Of a stretch of DNA of 64,000 nucleotides, positions 13,080 to 23,281 are shown piece by piece. Both the position numbers and the translations under genes were made by a program. This stretch comes from Eonycteris spelaea. Taxonomy: Eukaryota; Chordata; Mammalia; Chiroptera; Pteropodidae. Position 1 is the stretch's first letter. Each line of letters begins with the position of its first letter. The stretch is from contig PUFA01000006.1 in NCBI GenBank assembly GCA_003508835.1, positions 1,860,001-1,924,000 on the forward strand, given 5' to 3'. The notes under the pieces are model-generated. The model saw nothing but the letters and a program-made list of their open reading frames with translations. It searched no databases and had not been told where the DNA came from.

Positions 13080-13345
13080 AGGCAGCCCACCCCATTCTGG
13101 GCTCCAGATGCTTCTGGACCTAAGCACCCTCCTCCTTTATATCCCTCTACAGTTCCCTCCAATCCCTGTCTATCACAGTGGGCACTTATTCGTGTCTGTA
13201 TCTGTTTCTCCTCAAAGGACAATGGGTTCTTTGAGGGCCGGCTCTACCTGCGATTCAGTTGAGTTGCCACGGTCTGGCAGGCCTCAGTGAATGCATACAG
13301 CCTGACATATACTAGGTTCTCAGTAAATGTTCATCATGAACGATT
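13080..13345 (+). repeat. L2 LINE 3' end
   Basis: ccctctacagttccc...cagtgggcacttattc...gttctttgagggc...catatactaggttctcagtaaatgtt is the L2 3' end. Confidence 0.75.
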
Positions 13346-13739
13346 CAGCCTGATTCCAGAGTCTGCACTCTTCCATCATATCACATCCAGGTAGAGCAAA
13401 GGTAGAGGTGACAAAGGGAGATACAGGGACCAGGATGTTGGGCATGCCCAGAGAGGAGGCTCTTTGGGCCTTAGCTCTGGAGACTCTAGTGTTCAGTCTT
13501 TCTATCTCTCAGCCTTCCTTTATCCCCTCCAAATATCTGAAGGGCCTCATCTGACCCCATAAGCTTTTATTCTCTTTCTGGGTGGTCTCATCCACTCCTG
13601 CAGTTTCATGCATCACCCATATATTTTCTAGGACTTTCTTGTCTCAGCTCAGACCACTGAACTGATCTTCTGGCCTACACTCCCACCTTCCTAGGCAATC
13701 CACCTTGGATGTCCCATTGAAAGCCATCGTGGTCCTTCT

Positions 13740-13945
13740 CAGTGATTTTCCTCCAGGCCTGGTTAGGGTTTCTGCTTTTGCAGGCTCTCGGCCCCTCACT
13801 GGGTATGAGTTTACGTGTGTTTTTATATGTCCCTTCTAGCTTGGAAGCCCTTGAAGGCAGTGGCCTAGAATACTTGATCTTTGTGTCTCCAGCACCCAGC
13901 ACAGAGCTTGGCACATGATAGTTTCTCAATAAGTGTGTGTTATAT
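13740..13945 (+). repeat. L2 LINE 3' end
   Basis: gcccttgaaggcagtggc...tttgtgtctccagcacccagcacagagcttggcacatgatag...caataagtgtgtg is the terminal part of L2. Confidence 0.8.
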
Positions 13946-15129
13946 GAGCAAGCCAATGAGGGGGGTCTGGAATGAAGATTTTGAACACGACTTTCATTTA
14001 TCCAGGGAAAAAGAAAGCGCAGGTGCCTGTGTTATGTACAGGCATGCACATGCCTGCATGTTTGAGAGGCGGGCGGCAGTGCTGGAGTCACATGTTCAAG
14101 AAAGGATTATATTTTAATTTGGAAAGCACTTTAGAAACTTAAAGTGCTTTGCCTAAGTGAAGATTGCTATTAGTGTCTCCTTTTTATTAGGAAAAAGGAC
14201 ATGATTTTTCTCTTTTATCCTCAGGCCTGTCCAACTTCTGAGAGTCAAACTTAGCAAAATGCATGCCCCTGACTGAGGACTAGTTACATGCCAAGTTCAA
14301 AGCTTTGGACTTGAAACATAGAATTTTGCTTTACAGACTGGTTCTGACACCCCTCAGGGGATTAGCCCAACAGCTCAGTATCAGGAAGGGGGTGGGAGAG
14401 ACAGGGTCATTTGACACAGTTCAAACTGTAGTCCTGAGCCCGTCCCCTCTCCATATAGGCCTAGGTGGGAGGACATAAGAACTTGGACCATTTGGAGGGG
14501 ATAAGGGAATGACCCCAATGGTTATCAAAAACCCACTTGTCATGCAATATGAAGGGCTAGACTTCACAGAGAGAATCGGGGAGGAATGGCCCCAGGAAGA
14601 ATTGGGTTTGTGCAGTTCAGGGATGATAGGACCAAGAGGCAGAGACATGGTGATGTTAAGACTGCCACCACAAAGGGCTAGGTCAGAGGGAGGAAGCATG
14701 TGTAGCGGTAGCAGGAGGAATTTTTGTCCAGGAGGCCATGAGGCCGGAACTTGTCTTATGCCTTACGGGCACCTTTGAGGGCCTTGCGGGTTTGAAGGAA
14801 AGGTAACACCCCTCTTCATAGAAGAGACTGGCTGCTGAAATGGTGGGAGGTCTGGAAGGCCCAGCTGAGCCTTATCATTGGGCCTCTCTCTCTGTGTGGC
14901 CTCTGTCCAGGCTCTTTCTTGAGTAACCTCGAGACAGACAGCACCCTGGCCTCAGTCTGTCCTATCTCTGCCAGCCCTGGACGCTAAAAGCTCTGCCCCA
15001 TGGCTGAGGCCCTGGGAGGTGGGGGCTTTGGTCCGTCCTGCTAGTGCCCTGCAGTCCCCATCTCCTAATCGGGCCCTAATATGGGGGAGCTATGGCAGGG
15101 GTGGGGTGCGGGGAGTGCATTGAGCCTTC

Positions 15130-15420
15130 TGCCTTAACCGAATTTCCATACCTCCTGTTGTTAATTATAGAGATGTAATAATGCGATTAGTGCACGATTA
15201 AAAAAAATCCCTGATATGATTACCATGGATTTAATATCACATGATATATCATTATATCGTTATGCAGTGACAGATGTAATTGAAATACACTTATTGGAGC
15301 CAGGGGTGGTGTTTCATTCAATCCCCGACACCCCGGGGAGGAAAGGGCTGGCTAAAAAGACGCAATGGGAGAGGAAATTGTAATGAAAACAAAGAAAACT
15401 CACAATGTAACTCTCACCCT
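15130..15420. promoter_or_regulatory. Candidate conserved non-coding element, very AT-rich
   Basis: Sharp AT-rich island in GC-rich intron. TTAATTAT (15161-15168), aataatgcgattagtgcacgatt, atatgattaccatggattt, aatatcacatgatatatca, ttatatcgttatgc and cagatgtaattgaaa. CpGs persist inside AT-rich words, unlike decayed neutral DNA. No repeat recognised. Confidence 0.5.
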
Positions 15421-16339
15421 GGGCAGTTTGCTCAGATTGACCTGCCACCTTGGACTCTGTGACAGTGCATGTGGAGCCCCAGATAGGCCAGCTTCTTTAA
15501 GGGCTGAAGCAGCATGGCTGAGGAGCTCCTTATCTGGTTTCCACCCCACAAACCTCAGTGTTCGCAAATCCCTCTGACTTGGTAATTAAGCTCTGGGAAC
15601 ATGAGGGAGACCACTCTACCCGAAAATAGACTCAGGACCCCCATGAGATCAAACTGAGCTGGCACCTGTCCTCCAGATGTTATGGACCCTGGACCTGTGA
15701 TGCAGCCCCTGCCTTTGCTGTGGTGGTGGTCCAGTGCACTGGAGGCAGCTGTCCTATTGTAGGCAGTGAGCAGGAAGGTTAAGTACACAGAGATGATAAT
15801 TATCCCACTCAAGGTCTGTTGATGGAAACAGGCAGCAGCAGCTCTGGGGCCCCTGAAGTGTGTCGGTAGCCAGGGAACATCATGAATACATAGAACTACC
15901 AGCAGGGAGTAGGAGGATGGGTTTGTGTCACCTGATGCAAGTGTCCATCCTTTTGCTGCTAGCCAGGTTTTTGCTGGGCCTGAAGAATGGAGTGAGCGTT
16001 GCTCATAAGGCCGAAGAATTCAGAAAAGGAGTAGGGGGTCAGGAACAGTCTACCTTTCCTGACACAGGCAGCTGAGCCTCCAGTTCTAGGGACAACTATC
16101 AGGGGATTGCTGTTCTTCTGGGCAAGAATAGCAGTGGTTCCTGAAGGAGACTGGGTAGCATTGATAGCGATAGCAACTCTGAAAACCAGGCCTGCCTTCC
16201 TGGCAGAATTATACTCATAGAGGTATTTTTCCCTTCCCTCAATAGAGGCAATTCAGAGAGACAGTAGTTACAACCCCTGACCTAAGAATCTCCCAGCATC
16301 GTGGGGTAACAGATTTGTAAGCAAATCTAATACTACAGG

Positions 16340-17200
16340 TGCTATTCAGAATATGGTGGATTTAAAGAAGGGGTACATCAGGAAACACTTGGTAAAGGAA
16401 GGTACTTTTGAGTTAAATGTTGAAAGAGGAATATGTGTTCTTTGGGACAAAAAGTGGGAAGGCAGAGGGCATTCTAGGTAGGCTGAAGGTATTTCTCGAG
16501 TCAAGTCTTGGAGGTGTGAAAGCGGTCTCGTGAGAAGTCTAGTGAGTAGAAAGGAAGAGGAAGGAAGCAAGGTTGACCCCCACTTTTCTGGTAGACCAAG
16601 TAGGCTGGAACGGCTTTCCCTGGGGTTGGGGAACCCAGAAGGAGCTCTTTGGAAAGTGTCTTAGTGATATCCAGGTGGCACTGCCAGGTAGGCAACGGAA
16701 TATGTGTTTGACACTCAAGGAGAGGAAGGAAATACTGGTTTGGAAGTTGGAGAGGTCAAAGACGAGGAAGTTGAAGATATCACTCAGGGAGAGTGGTTCA
16801 GAGTATAGACAAAAACAGGAAGAAGGAGCACGTGAGTATGCGCATAGGATGACCAGATGCAGAGTAGACTGGACAGGAGATGGACAGGAAAACATCAGAG
16901 ACATAAGAAAACTCAAAGAGTAGAATGTTGAGAAAACCAAAGGAAGAAGGGTTTTAAAGATGAAGCAGGCTGCTGAGTGGTGAAGGCCGCAGAAACCTGA
17001 AACTGCTCGTAGATGTGGGCAACGTGGTGAGGACTGTTGACTTTAGCAGGAGCTCAGTGGCATTGGTAGGGCTGGAAACCAGTCTGCAGGGGTTAAGGAG
17101 TGATGGGGGAGGTAAGTGGAGGTGAATGGAGACAACCTTGAGAAGTTTGGTTGTTAACAGAACAGGCAGCAGTTGGGTGGGGATGTGGAGTAAATGGAGG
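16340..17200 (-). repeat. L2 LINE, long fragment
   Basis: Complement of L2 through about 0.8 kb: gagttaaatgttgaaagagg, gggcattctaggtag, ccacttttctggtag and tgagtggtgaaggcc-like words appear in L2 antisense order, heavily diverged. Confidence 0.6.
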
Positions 17201-17310
17201 CCTTAAATAGTAATAATTTAATACTTACATAACTTTCAAAGAGCCAGGCATTTTTTAAGCTCTTTACGTACAAGAACTTGTTTAATCCTCTCGTCAACTC
17301 TAGGGTTTGT
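17200..17310 (-). repeat. MIR SINE fragment
   Basis: taataatttaatacttacat...gccaggcattttttaagctctttac...gaacttgtttaatcctctcg is the 3' part of MIR on the complement. Confidence 0.6.
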
Positions 17311-17311
17311 A

Positions 17312-17876
17312 TTGGTTTTCCAGTTAGTATTGCTGCTTAACTAATCACCCCAAAACTTAGTGACTTAAGGCATCAACTATTTTACTGTCTCTGGTGGTAA
17401 TTCAGGAAGGTCTCAGGTTGTCTGGCTCAGGTTCTCTCACATATTTGTCATCAGTGACTAGAGCTGGCACAGTGTGTGGTGGTTGCAGCTGGGGGCTTGC
17501 TGGACATCTCTTCACTTAGCCTCTTGGCTTCTCTGTGCGGTCTCTCTGCATGGATTCGTTTGGGCTTCCTCACAACATGGCCACCTCAGAGCATTCTTAC
17601 TAATGTAGGGCAGTTCAGGGCTCTAGGGCAAAGTATTCCAGCGAATGAGGAAGAAGCTGCCCTAGTGTTTCTGAAATAGCCTTAAAGTCACATAGCATTA
17701 TTTCTCTGTTGTTACTCTGTTGGTTGAAATAGTAACAAAAGCCCACCTTGTTTCAAAGGGAGGACACAGGCACTTCCTCTTAATGGCGGATATACCAGAG
17801 TCACATTGTAAGAAGAGCCTATGGGATGGGAGATAATGTTACAGCCATCCTAGAAAATAGCCTACCACAATTGGTG
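17312..17876 (-). mobile_element. Old LTR, MaLR-like (ERVL group)
   Basis: Read on +, it opens ccagttagtattgctgcttaactaatcaccccaaaacttagtgacttaa and closes catcctagaaaatagcctaccaca. This is the layout of an MLT-type LTR lying on the complement. No internal coding region is attached. The subfamily is uncertain. Confidence 0.6.
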
Positions 17877-18004
17877 TGTCAGACCAAACCTGGAAGAGGA
17901 GAGGGAACAGCATTCTCAAAAGCAGTTTGCATTTTGGGGGATGGCACGAGAATATTTGGAGGTGGCAGTGGGACAGGTATTCCTGAGTAACCTCAGGGAT
18001 ACCT

Positions 18005-18135
18005 GGAGGAAAGAACTACCATCCCATTTTGTAGTACAGGGAACAGGCTCAAAGAGGTTTAATGACTCCTCCAAGGTTATAGTGCCAGTACCTGACAGAA
18101 CTGGGAACCAGTTTGTCTGACTCTTGAGCCTGCCT
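18005..18135 (-). repeat. MIR SINE
   Basis: ccattttgtagtacagggaacaggctcaaagaggtttaatgac...agaactgggaaccag is the MIR core on the complement. Confidence 0.75.
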
Positions 18136-18659
18136 TCGCCCCCTTCTATGAGACTGGGCTGCTGGGCACACCATCCTCATGGTTACCTGTGGCCTTAGTA
18201 CTTGGTTCACCAGCTAGTGAAGTGTTAGCCAGTTAGATAAAATGTTAGGTAGTAATTATGTCTGTCAGACTTTCTTTCCCTCACCCTCCAGTGTCTCTCC
18301 TTTACAGCTTTGTCTGATGGGTGTTTATGGGCATGGCGGTTGGTTTGATTTGGTTCCTTGTCTTGCGAAATGGCCCATCAGTCTTAGGCTCATAGGGCGA
18401 CAGTCACCCAGATGTCTGATTAAAGGTCTGCTCCTCTCTACCTCATTGGGAGACCTGATAGGTCAGATGTGCTGGTGCCAGCTAAGAAACTGGGTTTTCT
18501 GCAAGTTGCAGGGTAGTCGGTTTTCCGTCTGCAGTCTGAGCTGGGTTTTAGCCCCAGTCACTGGCCTGCCCACGCAGTGTCCTCTCCTCTCTCAGAGCCA
18601 TGGTAGGCAGCGAATGGGTGGGCAGAGATCCCGAGCAGCTGTCAATGCCTCTTCTTTCC

Positions 18660-19090
18660 TCTTTGAAGGATCCGATGCTGCTGCCGATGAGGGCTACTTC
18701 ATCTATTAAACCCAATACACTTGTCGCAGCTGCTAAGCCCCCGTAAGCCGCCGGGCGCCGTGTTTGTGATGGGACTGACAGTGCATGGAGGAGGCTGATT
18801 ATACACGATTCCATTTCGCAGGCCCAGCAATGTAATTTCACAGGGCGATCAGCGTTTGCATGTAATAGCAGGCTGTGCTGAGGTGTCAGAATATTAAAGG
18901 CGCTAATGGCAAAGCTCCCTGTTACACAGGGGGCCACCCGCCGCGCCTACAGCAGGGCTGCGCGGCAGGCCCGTCGCAGATGGCTGGCCACTAAGCTAAT
19001 GGGGCAGCAGCCAAGGCGGGCAGAGCCACGAGAGGGGAGAGCCAGCCGGGAGCAGCTCAGCACCTGCTTCCCTGCGCATGGAAATTACAG
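18660..19090. promoter_or_regulatory. Candidate conserved non-coding element with retained CpGs
   Basis: gctgattatacacgattcc, gtttgcatgtaatagc, agaatattaaaggcgctaatggc and several CpGs (gccgccgggcgccgtg, gcccgtcgcag). Unique sequence mixing homeobox/octamer-like words with CpG. It also breaks into short open frames that lack any family resemblance. Confidence 0.4.
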
Positions 19091-20319
19091 CAGCCCAGGG
19101 GAAGGGAAGTGTGCGTGCCTGCCTGGCGCACGGCTAGGACGGTGCAGTTTGGTAAACCTGCATGTATCACCCCAACTCCACCTGCCCTGGACAGGACACG
19201 GGCCCCTCAGTCCTCCTTCCACCTGCCCCAACTCCTGGTCAGGAACCCATCAGGTGGGCCCTGGTGCAGCTGGAGAAGTGGCACCCAGAGAATTTGGAAC
19301 CAGCATGGAAAATGCGGCTCAGGAACAGGCTCTTGGCAAGAGTTCTTAAAACAGATTCCTGCCCTGAACTGACCAAGGTCAGAAAGCTCCTGGGTCCCTT
19401 ACCGCTCCCCTCCTCCCCCACCCCCGTGCTGGGCTGCCAGGAGAAAGGGAGAGAGCGGGGTTAGGAAGCAGGCTGGAAAAAGGAGTACACAATAATGAGC
19501 ACCCCACGATTGATGCCGTTTTGCACAGAGCTGGGAGGCAGCACCTTGAGATATGTATCCTTCCGTCCACGTGGGCTGCCCCAGCAACACCCAGGCCCTT
19601 GCCTTGTGCTCTCCCAGCTCACGCCTGCCGTTTTCCTTCGCCCTTGCTGTGTCTTCAGCTTGGTTCCCTCCAGTACCACTCCTTCCAGGAAGCTTTCCTA
19701 GCCCTCCAACCCTACATGGATCTATGTGTTTCCTTGTCCCTGTGGGCAACCCACAGGGGACAGCCCCCTGAATCCTCCTGCTCTGAGGGTTCCCTGGGTC
19801 CCAGCCTTGGCTTCTCAGCCAGCATCTGAGGCAGCCCACATCACCTTGCCTTGAGCTGGGCTCCTGGGAAGGCTCTGCTAAGAATCATGGATGGATGTAA
19901 TCTCTTAGAGAGGCGTCTGGAGGGGGTGGTGATGGAAGGAGGGGTATGCCTGTGTGGGTATGTACATATCTAGGGGGAGGAGAGGGTCTTTAGAAGTGAG
20001 TGCTGGGGTGGCGGGCATGTGGATAGAGGCGCAGAGGGCAGCAGATGTCAGATCACACATTGGTAGGAGCACAGGTTGCTGTAGGACTCTGTGTTCTCTG
20101 GGTGGCTCTCTGTGTCCCCTAGCTGTGCCTGAGGGGTACCCGAGTTGGCAGGGTTGTGGGCAACTTGAGGCGCTGGGCCCTGGTACTGCGCCTGGGGATT
20201 CTGTGAGGCTGGTAGTCACTTGTGAAGCTTCAGCTCTGCAGGGATGTGTGGCAGTACCAGGGGGAGACATGCCAGGGTTCTCAACAGAGGCAGCAGGGGG
20301 AGAGCCCAGGCTGAAGGAG

Positions 20320-20620
20320 AGCAGTTTTAATTAACCGTTTTTAATATCATTTTGGACTTTGGCTGGTATGTGAAGGCCCCGCTGGAAGCAGCATTTGTAA
20401 AAATTAAATCCCTCTTATTAGTAGCTTGGCAGACCCATGTGCACGTGCCGCACACCCCCACCCCCGCCACCCATGCCCCCCTGAGGAAGTGCTGGATGAG
20501 GCCATGTCACAGCAGCAATTGGTTATCACGCCTTATCTGGGAATATGAAACTGTGCGGCATGACACCCGCGGCCGTGGTGGAGACGCCAATTCATCTCGC
20601 CCTCGCTCTGACAAGCTAGA
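20320..20620. promoter_or_regulatory. Candidate conserved non-coding element
   Basis: gttttaattaaccgtttttaatatca, aaaaattaaatccctcttattag, gcagcaattggttatcacgcc and ccaattcatctcgcc around a CpG-bearing middle. Unique; inferred from composition. Confidence 0.4.
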
Positions 20621-20789
20621 CTGCCCTTCCTGAAAGGCATCCGTCAGACGAGCCTGGGGCTGCCAACTTGCCTGGTACCTCTGCTTCTCTGCCGTGGGTT
20701 CTGCCTTGCCCTGGTCCAGCCCGGCCTTCCCCGGTTCTGCTGCCTTCCACCCTCCTTCCACATATCCCAGTCTGGGGAGGATCTTGGGG

Positions 20790-21380
20790 AGTCATAATTA
20801 TAATAATAATCTAATCATGGTGACACGTTGGGGCAAGCGTCTAATGTTATCTGAAGTGGTCTTCCCGCTTAGCTGCGATAAGACCAAGGATGACGTGCCG
20901 ATAACGTTGAGCTGCCCCGTCCCCTGAGCCACAAGCAGAGCAGAGGGGCCTCAGCAGCCCTGCCGCCCGCCTGCCCGTCGCTTTAAGCCGGGAAGCGGCA
21001 GCACCTGCTAATGCAAGTGTTTAATATTTGATGGGCTGGGATAAAGCAGGATCACCTTCGAATTGAATTGAGTGTCAGCCGAGAATCTATTACTGAAATT
21101 CGGGTGTGATTTGACAGCAAAGTAGACGATGTTATTCTTCACTAGTTACTGCAATCTTCTCCCCGACATCACTTAAATATTTTTTTCTTTGCTTGAGTAA
21201 ACACACATTATCCTTCTTTTTTCCCCTTCCTTCCCTTTTTCCTTTTTAGAGGGGAAAAAAACCCATCCAGCTCGCCTTCTCTAGGCTGATAGAGTAGATT
21301 GTTATTTCTTTATTTGTCCTATTAAATGGAATTTCTGATCGTTTAATCCGGCCTTTGTAAGTGATTTTAAAGTACTTGAA
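20790..21380. promoter_or_regulatory. Candidate conserved non-coding element, long
   Basis: About 590 bp of unique sequence: cataattataataataatc, tctaatcatgg, gctgcgataagaccaagg, gccgataacgttg, gctaatgcaagtgtttaat, gaattgaattgagtg and ctgatcgtttaatccgg. A T-rich central tract (ttttttctttgcttgag) separates two motif-dense halves. CpG within AT-rich context recurs throughout. Confidence 0.5.
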
Positions 21381-22503
21381 AGCCGGCCTGCCACTGCTCT
21401 CTGGCCCACTGCGCTCCAGCCCTGGCCCTGACCACGCTCAGCAGCTTCTCCAGCAGTGCACCACCCACTGGCACCCACCGGCTGCTTTCCCTCGACGCCT
21501 GCATTCCCCAGACTCGGCCCTGGCTCAAAGCCAGCGTCCTCTCCCCTGTCCTTGAGCCTCCCACTCAGCCCCGGATTTGTGGGTGCAGCTGCGACCTGGG
21601 GAAGGGTGGGAGGGTTGGCTGGGAAGTTGAGCTGTGGCTGGTACCTCTGTGGTCAAGGAAGATGGCCTTGGAGGTGCCGAGGTTGAAATGCACTGGCACC
21701 TAGCCTTTCAGTGCTCGAGAGGCGGAGGCTTAGTTCCTGCAGGTGGGCATGAATGGCACTAACCCTCTGCCCAGCTCCTTGGCCCTGGCACAGACCCGGT
21801 GCCCAGCCTTTTGTCTTATTTCTGAACCTGTGCTGGGTGCACTCCCCCATGAAGGAGTCTGGAGTGGGGTGGGGACCTCCTAGGCCCGGTGATGGGTGGG
21901 GGCACTGCAATGCCTGCCTGACCGTGGCTGCAGTCACTTTGGTTTCATCAGTGGACTCACCATCCAACTTCTGGGGACTCACTCAAGCTTTATCCTCATT
22001 GACCACTGCCCCAGACACTTCCTGCCACCGGGAGAAGGGCAGCCTGGTGTTTGGGGATTTCTGAAGTGAGGGGATGGGTAATGTTTGAAGGGTCAGCTAG
22101 CTACACAAGCCCACTGGTAGAGAAGCCTAGAACTTTGCAAACAGGCTGAGTAAGAATTAAGTCCCCCGCGGGCCACTTAATAGTGCTATAAACCTCGTAT
22201 ATCCCTTTTTCCTGGGCCTCTGTTTCCTTATCTGTGACAGGTCATCACGCCTGTAAGGGACTGTAAGAGAAGGTGCCATCACTGTCTTGCCATGTGCCCG
22301 CCCCCGCCCTATGGAGGTTGGTGGTGGCCAGGTGGCATGAATAGGGGATGGAGGGGGACAATGAAGTGCTGGGGACCTGAGCAGATCGATGCCCCCAGTA
22401 CTTCCTTCCCCAACCCCAGGAAAACAATTAAGTGCAGATCGATGGGTGGCCGCTTTGAATATGCATAAGTGAGCACTTGACCTTCAGCAGAGATCTGCCT
22501 CCC

Positions 22504-22505
<2 letters not shown>

Positions 22506-22540
<35 letters not shown>

Positions 22541-22600
22541 CTCTCTCTCCTCTCCTCTCTCTCTCTCTCTCTCTCTCTCCTCTCTCTCTCCTCCTTTCTC
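22506..22600. repeat. (CA)n(CT)n compound microsatellite
   Basis: About 16 CA units passing directly into a CT-rich tract with interruptions (tcctctcc). Likely length-polymorphic. Confidence 0.95.
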
Positions 22601-23182
22601 TTCATTTGCTCCCTTCACAGCTGTTTAAGTCAACCAGGTGACCTTACTCCTCAGCTGAGCTCCCACATGGCACTCAGCCTTCTATATAACCTCACCTGTC
22701 TCTGGGTCAAAAGCATCTTGACCATGGGCACATGATTGGCCCCCTCTCGCTTTGGTTTTTCTGTGTGCAGTGAAGTTTGAATATATTAGTCTCTGAGTCT
22801 TTCCTGTCACTAGTGTCTGTGGTCAGTAATACTGTGGGGAGGAGGCCCACAGAATGCTGGGGACTCTGGAGAGGAGTGCTTGGTGAAGAGGGTGCCCAGT
22901 GAGAAGGGGGTCCTGACAAGGAGAGTCTTAGTAAATGGGAGCTCTCTAGAAAAGCTAGTGATGGGGCACCCAGTGAGAACTGGAAGCCGTGGCTGGGGAG
23001 ATACCCAGAAGAAAGGGCATCTGGAGGAAGACAGTGGAAAAGGGACCCAGTGAGGGGACTCTCAGGAAGTGTCATGATGAGAGTAAGCACTTGGGAGGAA
23101 GATGTGGTGGGGGGAGGGTGAGCAATGGGATCGGCTCAGGGGTTAGGGCCTCTGTTAACCTCTCTCGCCTCCTGTCTTCCAG

Positions 23183-23281
23183 GCTTACAGCTTCGCCATG
23201 GGCTGCTGGCCCAAGAATGGACTTCTAGACATGAACAAGGGCCTCAGCCTGCAACACATAGGCCGGCCCACAGCGGCATTG
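23183..23281 (+). CDS. ERI3: ERI3 penultimate coding exon (one base short)
   Basis: The exon is 99 nt. It reads in frame from GCT TAC AGC (AYS) through HIGRP, then leaves the expected frame: the family has a His-Ser-Gly-Ile sequence, but the DNA reads GRP-TAAL because CCC (23267-23269) stands where CCCC is expected. An exon of 100 nt ending in phase 1 is needed to join the next exon (G + AT = Asp), and 99 nt does not fit. The acceptor is a good polypyrimidine tract ending tcttccag, and the donor is G|gtcagt. Confidence 0.92.

Larger units (their letters stand above)
1..23182 (+). other. ERI3: ERI3 intron (3' part), host of repeats and conserved-looking islands
   Basis: No exon of ERI3 or any other gene was recognised before 23183. 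The content is listed separately: L2, MIR, one L1 inside an L2, a MaLR-like LTR and several AT-rich or CpG-bearing islands. I see nothing assignable in 2350-3420, 4400-5500, 6200-6990, 7950-8500, 9290-11690 (unique, moderately GC-rich), 14000-15120, 15420-16330, 19090-20320 and 21380-22500, apart from short T-, G- or GT-runs. The previous ERI3 exon, which should end in the Trp-Ile-Asn-Leu-Lys-Lys region, was looked for and not found. Confidence 0.85.

Noticed and set aside
12744..13262. 172-codon open frame on +
   Set aside because: Its right half is an L2 3' end, frames on the other strand overlap it, and there is no family resemblance or splice context.
18242..18709. 155-codon open frame on +
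   Set aside because: No family match; it overlaps a candidate non-coding element and an antisense frame.
19495..19560. PFCTELG peptide resembling an upstream ERI3 exon
   Set aside because: Only seven residues agree. The flanking residues, the reading frame and the splice sites do not fit the exon, so this is coincidence.
22506..22600. Alternating repeat array considered as a CRISPR-like or satellite structure
   Set aside because: It is a simple (CA)n(CT)n microsatellite in a mammalian intron with no spacer structure.
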